This document shows positions 34,196-44,852 of a DNA stretch of 64,000 bases, piece by piece. The position numbers and the translations under genes are program-made. The DNA is from Chrysaora quinquecirrha (lineage: Eukaryota; Cnidaria; Scyphozoa; Semaeostomeae; Pelagiidae), in NCBI GenBank assembly GCA_014526335.1, contig JACTAT010000025.1:471235-535234 (forward strand). The letters run 5' to 3'. Position 1 is the first letter of the stretch. Every line of letters begins with the position of its first letter. The notes under the pieces were generated by a model. It made no database searches and was not told the origin of the DNA. It worked only from the letters and a program-made list of their open reading frames with translations.

Positions 34196-37100
34196 CTAGT
34201 ATTCTTGCAGTCTCGTCAGCCTCTCTATCAATCTTTGTAGCTGCAGCTTTTGGTTCAACAAAGTCCAGTTTTGTTTTGCTGCACTTCTTCGTTGTTCTTC
34301 GAGGTTTTGAACTGTGTTCACAAGGCCTGCGTTTTGCGTTGATAATTTGCGGACCAGTCGGTCTGAATTCGATGCTTTGGACTCTATGACTTTCAGCTGT
34401 AAGAAGCAGAAAAAATTCGAGTCACAAAGTTTTAAGTATCTTGTTTGCTACTCAATCGAGAATGATTAATACCGACTCAAAACCTCCTAATGTGAGCTAT
34501 AAACTATAACCCACTTACTCCAATAGACCTTTTCATTGAGGTCTGGGTCGGCGCGACAATTTCTGGAAAATGGTAGATATCGGAACTTTTTTCGCATTAT
34601 GTAACAGAGAACAAATAAACGGTCAAACATTTAGTTAGACGTCTGAAATTTGCTAGTCAAATAGAATGTTTTGTCGTTTGCCACGTCGCAAAACATTCAT
34701 CTTTAAACAACTGTTGACTGTGACAAGCAAAAAGTATTCTTGAAGATGTGAAAAACATAGCGAACGATGCTGCTTATCCAGCAATGTTTTGTGACGTCAC
34801 CGAACGGTCAAACATTGCTTGTAAAGCAAATCTCAAATGTTTGATAAACAGTGTTTGATCATTTGGTTCGCCAGGGCCTTACTTGAAATCCAGCTCGTGC
34901 AATAAATAATTTACATGGTAGTTTGGTTCCCAATCATCTGGACTAATAAGGTTAAGCTCTATTTAGCGATTTGAAACATTGGCTCTTAAATAGGCCAAAA
35001 AGGTTGTTTAGTGTTGCTTTAAAATTTCGTTTCTAATTGAACCACCCACCGCTAATTCTATTGGTCGCCTCTGTATTGGTGTTCAAAAACTATACCAAAA
35101 CCTTTCGCTGAATTCTAAAGGCAACATACTGTATTTTTGGCGGCGAATTTGTATGATTGTATTGCTCTGACCCACACGCCATGTGAAATTTCAGTACAAG
35201 TGTATCCTTACCTGACTGCTCAATTTGGTTGTATAGTTGTCAAGGGCACCACGTGCCTCCCCAAGCCTCTTTTGCAAGTCTTGCTTTTCAGCCTCTAACT
35301 CGCGCATCTTTGCAAGCTCGCCGTTCATGCCAGCTGCATTGTCGTCAAATTGAACATTGTTGCTAGAGAACATCGCAGAAACTGAAGACTTCTTCACCGG
35401 AGATTCGTTTTCGGTTGGAGATTCAATATCATCAGGGAAATCCCATTCAGGAGAAGATTCAAACTGAGGTGCGGCCTCTGTTGGGTTTATGAATTCATCA
35501 ACTGGTTCACGATTTGGTTTTTCATTTGGTTTGCTCAATAACATTGAAGCCAAATTTCCAAGGTCGTTTGGTTTTGATTTTTTAGTGGCTGAAAGAAAAT
35601 TAAGACATCGTATGACTGTTTGGGTGAATAATTGAATGACTGAGTGATTAAATGATTGAGTGATTAATTGATTGAATGATTAAGTGATTGAACGATTGAA
35701 TGATTGAACAATTGAGTGATTGAATGATTGAACGATTGAGTGATTGAGCGATTGAATGAATGAAAGATTAAGTGATTGAGCCATTTAATGATTGACTGAT
35801 TGAATGATTGAGCGATTGGGTAATTGAATTATTGAATGATTGGTTGATAGAGTGATTGAATGATTGATTGACTGATTGAATGATTGAATGATTGAGGGAT
35901 TCAGTGATTGAATGATTGAATCGTTGAATCATTGAATCATTGAATGATTTAATGATTACTTACTTGGCAATTTACCACTGAGCTTGACAGGTGGATCATC
36001 ATTATGATTTTGTAACGTTGATATAACTTTTCCTGCATGATCCAATTTCCCTTGTAATTCTTCTACTTCTTTTTTGTATTTTTCTTGAGTTTCCTTCAGT
36101 TCTTTATTTATTTTCACAGTCTGATCAAAAACACAAAATACTCCATGTCAACTATGATACAGCAATACAGCAATTTCACTATATACAGCAGCATTATACA
36201 CAGTATCATATCAAAGCAGATTATTATTTTAGCGAGCGAGGAGCACTCGCGCTGGTCGAATTGCTTAGGGTGCAGGGGACAGATTGCTCTCCGGCTAGAA
36301 ACGGCCTTGCTCACATAGCAATTTTACGATGTTGTAACTTAACATTCAGTAGTATAATTGAAACAAAGTTCTTACATTTTGTTTCTCACTTTCAAGTGTT
36401 TCTTGTGATCGTCTTCCAATCCGTTTCTCTTCATCCAGCAATTCCTTCAATTTCGATAGATTTTCTTGCTCTGTTTCCAACTTATTAGTAACCTTTTCCA
36501 GCCTGTTTTCCAAATCTTTGACTTGTTTATTGAGAATGGAATTCTCTCTGTTGACGTCTCGAAGCTCAGCCTGGGCATTCTGTAGATCCTGCACCAGATC
36601 TTCTTTTTCTCGCTTTAGACGCTGTATCTTTTCTTTTAGCTCAGGGTTTGGTGAGGGAATCACAGGTGATTGTGGTGGGGGTGGTGACGGTGGAGGTGGG
36701 GCTTGTTGTTGGGGGAAGGGAATGAATGTTGGTATGGGTATAGGTATTGTTTGCGGTGGTGGTGGTGGTGCTGGTTGTACGGGTTCTGTTTTAGGTGCAG
36801 GAGGTAGTTGTGGTGGTGGGGGTGTTGGTGATGGTGGCTGTAGAATGAAAGTATAAAAAAAAGTTAATGTTAATAATATAAACTGATTTTCAATATTACC
36901 TACTACTTCAACAGTTGCCCTACAATCAATAACTTATTTTCAAAGAACAAAAAACAGACTCAAGTAGCTTTGTTATTTGCATTTTATATGGATCACTAGC
37001 CCAGCCCATGACTGTCTCGGACCTCCGCCTCATATTTATCTCCGCCTCGCAGTCGTCTCATATTCAAGTGGTTCTCTAGTATAGCAAACGATTTATGCAA

Positions 37101-40100
37101 GAAAGATACAGAGAAGAGAGAAAGACAACAGAAACCTAGTTGTACTTGTAGCAGATATAGAAAAGTGTTTTTGTTACTGTTTAGCACATCTGACGCCATG
37201 ACTGCTTTTTGCTGTGTGAAATATTCAAAGTTATCCAACAGGCAAAGCTCTCCTTGATATCTATAGACATTTCTATTGCTGAAGTAAGGAATAATGCATA
37301 AACAGAACTGTATTATATTTACCGGTGGTTGGTTGATAGTAATTGGAGGCATCACTGGAGTTTCTTTGAGTTTCAGCATGTCTTGTTGCATTGATATCAC
37401 TCGTTGTTCAAGACTCTTCAGAGAATCTTCCAACTTTCTTTTATCATCAAATAATGAGTCATAGCGAACTTGAGACTGTAAGGAAGTAAAGAAAAATTTG
37501 CTAGCATCATACCATCCGTATCTGCTAAGAAGTTTCTAGTATATTTGGTTCTTAGAAGCACCTAAGAATGCTAAAAGTAATCCATTGTTAGATCTTTCAG
37601 TTTGATTAGTCAATACGTTAAGAGTTGATTTGGGGTTACTTGTTAAGTATATACACTAAGATTGATAAATAGTTAGCTTTGTATTGGATTTTATCTTAAA
37701 GCTATTGATGTAACTAATTAGAAAGAAAGAAAAAAGTTTTTTAGCTACTTTTATATGTTTCATGTGCAGGTGTAGTACCATACAGGTGTATATGTAAGTA
37801 TTTGTCATGTTGGGCGAACACTGGGATTGATTTTTCCACATAGGATTCGAAATTGGACTGCATGACCAGAGAGCAGACGACGTTACCATTGAGCTCTATG
37901 AAATCGCCGAGTAACTCCCCAAGTCATACAGCCCAAGTTTCTCATCCCGTTTGATTCTTGTGTTCCATAGATCGTGGAAGCATCTTATTTCCACGATCTT
38001 TGGTGTTCTCTATGGAGACATCCAGTTTCGAATACCATACAATGTGGTATACCTGAATAAATTTACAAATAAAACATTTTATTTATTTACTTATACCTAT
38101 GAATAAATTTCCTACCCTTTCAACTGCGATTCTGGCTGCATTTTCAATTGTCTGTTGGTCTCGAAGCTCCTGCAAGAAATTTTTGATAGCAATTAGGTAT
38201 ACTTATATTTATTCATATTACTTTTACAGGAATCCACCAGTTTGTGAACCTAGAGATTTCCCGATTCTGTGATGAACTATTTAAAACTGCAAACTGTCTT
38301 TACTTGGAAATATGCATAAGAATAACAGTAAGTTTTTATACGCCCATTTATTACCTTTTCTTGTTTTTCTAACCCTCGTCTTAGTTCCTCCAATCTCCTT
38401 CTTTCTTCATCAAATGCATAATCTCGGACGGGGGTAGGCGATTGCGGAGGTGGCTGCTGTTGTGGAGGATGCTCTATGCGTAACGTAACAGGCTGCGGGG
38501 GTGCAGGTGGAGCTGGCGGTGGTGGAGCCGGAGCTGCTTCTCGCCTTTCTTCGCGAATTGGCAGTGTGAGTATAATTGGTGGTTCATTGCGAGGCTGAGG
38601 TTGAGGTGGAGGCTGAGGTGGCGTGATTGGTTCCCGTTTCGCTGTTTCCAACACAGATATTCTTAGATCTTCAATTGACCTGCGCAGTCGATCAATTTCT
38701 GACTGTCCTTCCTGTTTCATGTGCTTCAATATCTTATTATTTTCTTCTAGTGCCTGTATCTTAATTCTTAGTCCTTCATTTTCTCTTTTCAGTTCTTTCA
38801 TCATTAATGCTATTTTCTCGTTTTCAAGATTTCTATCTGCTTCAATCTTTCGCAATTTGTCAGCATCTTCTAATCTTTTCGTTGCGTCATCAAACTTCAT
38901 TTGCTGCGCAGTAAGGGAATCTTGCAGCTGCCTCGTTTTCAATTTACGCTCAATTTCCTTTTCCATCTCGTCACGTGTTTTACTCAGTTCTCTTTCCATT
39001 TTGTACCTTCGAAACAAACACAAATATCAGCACTTTTTATAAGCTAGAAAGCTAATAAGGCATTTCAGGGTAATATCTATCAGTCTCAAAGTGAGAAATT
39101 CAGGCAAGAACATCCCCTCCCCCCTCAAGAATGATAGAATTGAATGGTAGACGTAAGACGTGATAGATAGGGGATTATTTTAAATTTTGTTCTGAAAGAT
39201 GGGGCTTGATTGAGATGAGGGATTTAAAATAGAAATTTGGTTTCAAATTCAATACTTTTTACCTCTCTTCAGTCAATCGTTTCTCGAGTTCAGCCTTTTC
39301 AAGCTCAAAATTATGCTTCATTCGACTTCGCTCTGTTTCCAGTTTTCCATCCATAGCCTCTCTTTCACGTTTCAGCTTCTCTTTCATGTTATCCTTATAC
39401 TCCGCCAACAGACGATCAAAATCATCCCTCAGATTCATTGGCAAATCCGTTCGTGAATTGAATGTCAATTGAATTGGGGGTCTTTCTTTACTTCTTGAAC
39501 GATGATAGGTGGTGATGGGGTTTTTCGTAGCGGTGGGGATTCAGTAGGCCTTTTTCTAAGTCGTTCTATTTCATCCTTTAGCTGTGATATTTCTGACTTC
39601 AGCATGTCAATTAATGATTGCAAGTTCATTTTCTCGTTTGCAAAACCCTGTCAGCATCTTCTTTTAGTTGTACTGCTTTCCTTAACTTTTCTTCTGTCTC
39701 GACTTTGATTTGAATCTCTCTCTGCAACTTTTCCTCAATTTCGCTCCGTCTTCTCCCCTCCTTTTTCAACTTGTCCTCTAACTCTTCAACCTTCTTCAAC
39801 CATTCTTTGTGCAAACGACGTTTATCGTCATCAAATTCAATCTCCATTTCAGACTTGATCTTTTCAAACTTTCTTTCTATATCAGTCATTTCTTTCTGAT
39901 ACTTAACTTCTAAGTTCTCCTTATCAATCTGAAACCTCCGTTCAATCTCCTCTATTTCTTTCCTATGTTGCTTCTTCAACTCTTCAATCTCAAACTCAAT
40001 TTTCCTTTGCCACTTATTATTATTCTCATCAACAATTTCCTTTGATTTTATTTCATATTCTTTCTTAATTTCTCTTTTCAATGCTTCCATATCCTTTCTA

Positions 40101-40594
40101 TGAATCTTCTCCTCTTCATTTATCTGCTTTTTCATGTCATCTTTTATATCTCTTATTTTCTCATTATAACTATTCTCCAAATCCATCTTTTCTTTCTCGA
40201 AATTCCTTGTCATTTGTGAGATCTCTTGTGCGAATGCTCGATGCATTTCCGCCTTCTCTCCCTCCAGCTCCCTCTCAAGAAACTCTCTTTCCTCCCTCAC
40301 GACCCCCTCCCATTCCGATTTCTTAGTCTTGAACCCCCTAAGAAGCTCTTGAATCTTGTTCAAATAATGCTGCTCCATAGCGTCCTTCTCTCGTTTGAAT
40401 ATGTAAATAAGCTCATCTTTGAGTGCGCCTTCGTTGCTACTAGAACCAAGATCACTCCTTGTTGTTGAAATGTCTGGTTCGTAATCGCTTAGAACAAACT
40501 TCTTGGCTGATGATGATCTCTTAGATGGATTTGAAGATAGTAAACTGTCGTCTATGCTTGTTTGGAATGATACGGTCTTCGTTTTATAGCTCAT
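34196..40594 (-). CDS. Proline-rich coiled-coil protein, probable EF-hand-less ninein paralogue (8 exons)
   Basis: Exons in transcript order: 40594-39263, 39006-38355, 38169-38116, 37475-37323, 36837-36376, 36120-35964, 35587-35212, 34396-34196, about 1,130 residues. The ATG at 40594 opens MSYKTKTVSFQTSIDD. Residues ~70-440 are long coiled coil, followed by two proline-rich linkers (38420-38640, PAPPPPAPPAPP type; 36660-36837, PPPPSPPPPQ type), more coil, an acidic segment with PEWDFPDDIE, and a terminal coil. Three one-base frame breaks are needed (about 39640 in TTTT, 39475 in CCCCC, 35577-35582 in the T5 run). The last exon aligns without gaps to the last ninein exon (about 22 of 56 residues identical by eye, sharing SD-LV, NA-L and LQR-I--L). 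There is no EF-hand. A centrosomal or microtubule role is inference only. Confidence 0.78.
34540..34590 (+). repeat. Short dispersed repeat (GAGGTCTGGGTCGG family)
   Basis: Second copy: GAGGTCTGGGTCGGCGCGAC followed by TCTGGAAAATGGTAGATATC. It lies in the last intron of the ninein-paralogue gene. Confidence 0.6.
34612..34878. repeat. Palindromic CAAACATTG element
   Basis: The left arm starts near AAACGGTCAAACATTTAG. The right arm is well preserved and ends GGTTCGCCAGGGCCTTA. It lies in the last intron of the ninein-paralogue gene. Confidence 0.68.
35630..35960. repeat. Degenerate (TGATTGAA)n repeat in intron
   Basis: About 330 bases of TGATTGAA/TGATTGAG units in the intron before exon 35587-35212. 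A shorter run of the same type at 40610-40675 lies just upstream of the ATG of the same gene. Confidence 0.85.
37800..38060 (-). repeat. SINE family 2, minus-strand copy
   Basis: Carries the reverse complement of the family 2 core: GACTGCATGACCAGAGAGC, GACGACGTTACCATTGAGCT and GTCATACAGCCCAAG. It lies in an intron of the ninein-paralogue gene between exons 37475 and 38116. Confidence 0.75.
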
Positions 40595-42374
40595 TGTTGG
40601 TTCTATTCAATGATTGATTGATTGACTGATCGATAAATTGAATGATTGAGTGATTGCTTGATTGATTGATTCTAAAAATATAAATACTGTTTATTACAAA
40701 CATAACATAGAAAACTGCTACTGTGTAGTAGGGGAGTGAAGCAGAAAAGGTCACTGTCTCAGGGGAGGGGTATTGCCAAGTAAAAATAAACAAAGTCTTT
40801 TATTAGTGATCCTGTTGTAACGTTCTTGGGTCCTTTGGATGAAATAAGAGAGAGACAGCCTGGCAAGACAGGAGGGCCTAAGCTTCGATAGAATACGTCC
40901 ACAATTGTGCGACTGATTCCTACCTTTCCATCGACGAAGTCTGCTAATGCCATAAAATTAAAACCAGTAGACCTACACCTACAAATATTTTAAGCAAAGT
41001 AGATAAGAGAAGAATGTTTCTAAGCAAACAGATTACTCCTTTTCAACATCCACACACAAAAGCCAACGCCAAACTAAGACTAAATGTTGTGCCTATGAAA
41101 GTGCTTGGTCCTTGGCCAGCCCTTGCTTCGCTCTGCAGAACTTTATATGCTTTGAATGCTCAAAACCGTAGAGATTTTAGTACTAAGTAGAGTGCTGCTA
41201 TTAACGCAATACAGTAAGAGTAAGTAAAATAACCTTTCAACATATCCTAGAATATGCAAGATACACCGTAGATTCAATGCTAACTGTTTATATATGGAAT
41301 GGGCTAAGGCCGTTATCTATACAGACTATATATACATACATATATATCTGTAAATATTTAGGCAACGCTGATAAGCAAATATAATTAATTAATTACCTAG
41401 GAACAGTTTTTTGGACATAGTAGTTAGAAGTATCCCACCCCTGAATGAAATTTTGAAGTGTAAATAAATGATAAAGCAACGAGGCTTGTGCCTTACTCTG
41501 GATGTTGTGCTTAGTCTTGCACAAATAGAGATCGATGCAAAAACGAGCAGATACCAGAAGCATTACGTTCAAAAACATATATAGTAATTAAAACAATATC
41601 TCAAAGATGATAAACATATTGCACTTACACAGACAGAAAACAGCAACTTTCCACTGCACTAACACATCCTTACTATCGTTAATTCTCACAATATGCAGAA
41701 TCCCTAGGTGTAAAAGACGCGTCCTTTCACATTTATTTTCTCGTAAAACAAGTCGATCAATCGTTTCCCTACCAACGTCAGTCTATTCTGTACCAGGCCA
41801 CCTGTAAAGGTCAACCAATTGGCCAGAATTCAACCAATCAAATCGCTTAACTAATTAGTCTGTATCAACGACAAAGTGTTTCTATTCTTTATATATAAAT
41901 TATTACCGATTTATCAGTTTACGTGTAGCAGAAGTAAGGATGAAGTATTTAGAAGGATGTTGATGTTCACGTTACTGTGTATGAGAGTATAGGCCATAGC
42001 CTTCAATCTACTTTTTATTTTGTTCTTACAGTATCTATTTATAAGATCACAGACTCTACGAAACAACCAGTAAATAATTCCATTTTTTAGAAAAGAACCT
42101 TTCATGCCCACCTCGACCCCTGTAATACTTGAAATTTATAACGAACACCTCTTTTTTAAACCCTCCCTTCTAGTAAGCGGTAAAAAGGGGGCTGTTATTC
42201 GAATCAGTATACTTTTTCAGTAAGTAACCCAAGGAGATTAGAAATTCACGATTTATATGAAAAGTTAGAAAAAAGACTTTCGCTCGAGATTTTCTTTCCT
42301 TTCTGCATACACCGCTATTAAACTCAGTTAAGGATATTCCGGGAGCAATAGTTTCGATACAGTCTTCCTTCTCT

Positions 42375-42942
42375 TAACCCTAATCCTACCGGGGGGTGGA
42401 ATCCACCCCCCCTCAAGCTTTTCTTGAAACTGCTCTGTTGTGTAATGGATGTAAGCTTGCAAACCAGACTGACTTTAAGCCTATATGTATAAGCTACAAT
42501 GTGATACAAAAAAATTCCCAAAATATTAACAATGGGTCACGTGACATTGCCTTATATGGAAAGCGGTCATGCCAAAACCACATATAAATGCCTATTTTTA
42601 CCAGTAAATCTTATCAGAATTGACTGATTCTTTGCAAGGTAATAGAAAATAGTTTCTAGCAACAAAATGTAAAGAAATTTCCGGATTTCTATTGATATTA
42701 AGGAAGGTCAATTTTGACCAACATCGATAGCATGTTTTGATTATGATGTCACAATGACGTCATAATAGAAGTGGGAGACGCCCAATTTACCAACATTACT
42801 CCTAATACATTGGTCAATGCCTGTGCCAAGTTTGATTGCTCTAGCTCTACTGGACAGCAATTTATGGAGGGGGGGTGGAAACCACCCCCCCCCCCCCCCC
42901 GGCTGTGGTAGATCAAAAAAAGCCCGGTAGGATTAGGGTTAA
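42375..42942. mobile_element. piggyBac-like MITE with TTAA target duplication
   Basis: Perfect 20-base inverted ends TTAACCCTAATCCTACCGGG (42375-42394) and its complement (42923-42942). The outermost four bases TTAA are the duplicated target, and the element proper begins with CCC, as piggyBac family elements do. Inside each end is a GC hairpin: GGGGGGTGG/CCACCCCCC around 42391-42412 and a longer version around 42868-42900. It is 560 bases without the TTAA and has no transposase, so it would need a helper. Confidence 0.85.
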
Positions 42943-43154
42943 AACCCCGCCTCATTATCCCTCCTAAAAGTTTGGAATTATACTAGAGCTAACCTTTACG
43001 ATACGGAAGCCAGTGTTTCGGCGATAGAGATATCATACTAGTCGGTATTTCGTGTTACGGCGTAAGGCTGAGTAAAGCTGGAGCTTCAAAATAATTGATA
43101 AACACGTGTGGGGCTATTGTTTGGTATTGCTGAGAGGTCTGAGAAAGGGATTCA

Positions 43155-43735
43155 ATGTTGCCAGTATGTGGTTGTTTGATTGAAAAATCAGACAGATCCC
43201 CAGTGAGAAACCCTGAATGGAATCAGCTAACACTAAAAGAGATTATTAATGAATATCTAAATGAAAATATTTTACAGCTCTTCTGCATTTGTGATAAGTA
43301 TTTTCCTTTCTGCAGATACTTTCAACATTTATTGTTGCATATTCCTTTTCTCTCTTTTCTTATATTATTTGTGAATTTGAAGCCAATTTTGCTGCGCTAC
43401 CTCTTCTAAAGCCACAATCCCTTTCGGTGTACACGCAGAGAGGATTCCCATGCTCACGATGTCTGCCATCTTGCAGAAAAATGTCGCGCCAACCCAGACC
43501 TCTTTGAAAAACGTCTATCCTGACCTTAATCAAGACACTAACGTCTTCTTTCCAGATTAACAACTGTCTACTTCCCCTTGATTCTGATCATCTTAGAAAG
43601 CTATGCTACAATCAGCGTGAAAAAACTACTTTATGCGAAAAGGTTAGGAAAAAACGAACAAATTGGAAGAAAAAACACCAATTGAAATTTACTCATAATA
43701 TTTTCTCAATAAAATTTATTTAGGATCAGGTAAAA
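43155..43735 (+). CDS. Possible small two-exon gene, unrecognised
   Basis: Exon 1 starts at ATG 43155 (MLPVCGCLIEKSDRSPVR) and runs to a donor at GATAAGTATTTT near 43301. Exon 2 starts after TTCTTTCCAG at 43556 (INNCLLPLDSDHLRKLCYNQ) and runs through a basic stretch (VRKKRTNWKKKHQ) to a TAG near 43722, with AATAAA overlapping its end. The phases fit only if one G is missing at the donor (AAG|GTATTT). The reading frames look coding, but I do not recognise the product. A short dispersed repeat sits in the intron. Confidence 0.35.
43440..43525 (-). repeat. Short dispersed repeat (GAGGTCTGGGTCGG family)
   Basis: Minus-strand copy: complement of GTCGCGCCAACCCAGACCTC with a TCTGCCATCTTGCAGAAAAA block, matching the copies at 7068 and 34540. 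Confidence 0.6.
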
Positions 43736-44852
43736 AGTATGAAAATAATCAAAACCCTAACTACTTTACATGATAATTATAATTTCGACTCAAGAACACA
43801 TAAAAGCTCTATTAATACTATACGTAATACTAAATACTAAAATGGCTTTTTACGAAAGTTACACTGATTTACATAAAGTCTTTTTGCCAGAATTATTTGC
43901 CAACAATGGTCCTACCGTTGCGAAAATCTCTGATTCTTTCTAAAGGAATTACTTCTTAAGAACTAGTTATCTATCTTCTGTTCTGTAAATCTATCTTGTT
44001 GTCTCCAGCAGTTTATACCCCGCATATAACGACCCTCGACCTAAGAAGTCAGCAATTATATCCCGATTTCTCCACTCCACTTATAATAGGCAAATTCTGA
44101 ATCAAAATTTTACGGTGAATTTAAAAACACAGTCGTTTTCAGCTGGCTTTTACTCTCATTAAGAAAATAAAATTATTCTGATGAAAGCTTACATAAAAAT
44201 AAAATATATGATAAAGCAAAACAACATATACTCAATAATTAAAATATCTAAAATGTTAAAAGAGTAACATTTTTTGTACATCTTTAAAATTGTTCATCTT
44301 CATGTTACTCTAATATTAACAAAATGTACATTGTTTAAAAATGAGTTCATCTTCATCGTTGAGCGATTCAAGGCGAAATAATTTCACAGGAAGGAAAAAG
44401 ATATAATGTCCAGTTCTTCAGGGAGAGGTTTCTTGTAAATACTTTGAAGCAAAGCGACATTAAAATTGAATTCCCGGCAAAGGCGAGTTTCAATTTAACT
44501 CACCAATTCTTTTGTTCACCAATTTAAATACCCAATCAGAATGGAGTTTTCAAGATCACGTGATAAAACCCGCATCATTTGACTGATAGATGACAAAGAT
44601 TCAATGATATATCCCTTTGTTGAGATTTCTGATTAGCGAATAGGCAAGCAATATTCTTGACCACGTGACGAAACCTTTGTTCTTGTGTGAAAGTTGACTA
44701 TCCATTATCATGTGACATTGACTGGCAGATGTCAAAATGGAAACAAAGAAATTTATGAATGAATGAAACTCGTCTTCACATATCTGCTTGAAAGCGCAAT
44801 CCTCTATAAAAACAGCACAAATACCTTTTTGAAGCCAAACAAACATAGTCTT

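Larger units (their letters stand above)
40595..44852. other. Intergenic region between the paralogue and ninein
   Basis: Contains a short TGATTGAT run, a MITE-like block (42165-42330), the TTAA-flanked element (42375-42942) and a possible small two-exon gene (43155-43735). The rest is AT-rich with no recognised content. Confidence 0.5.
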
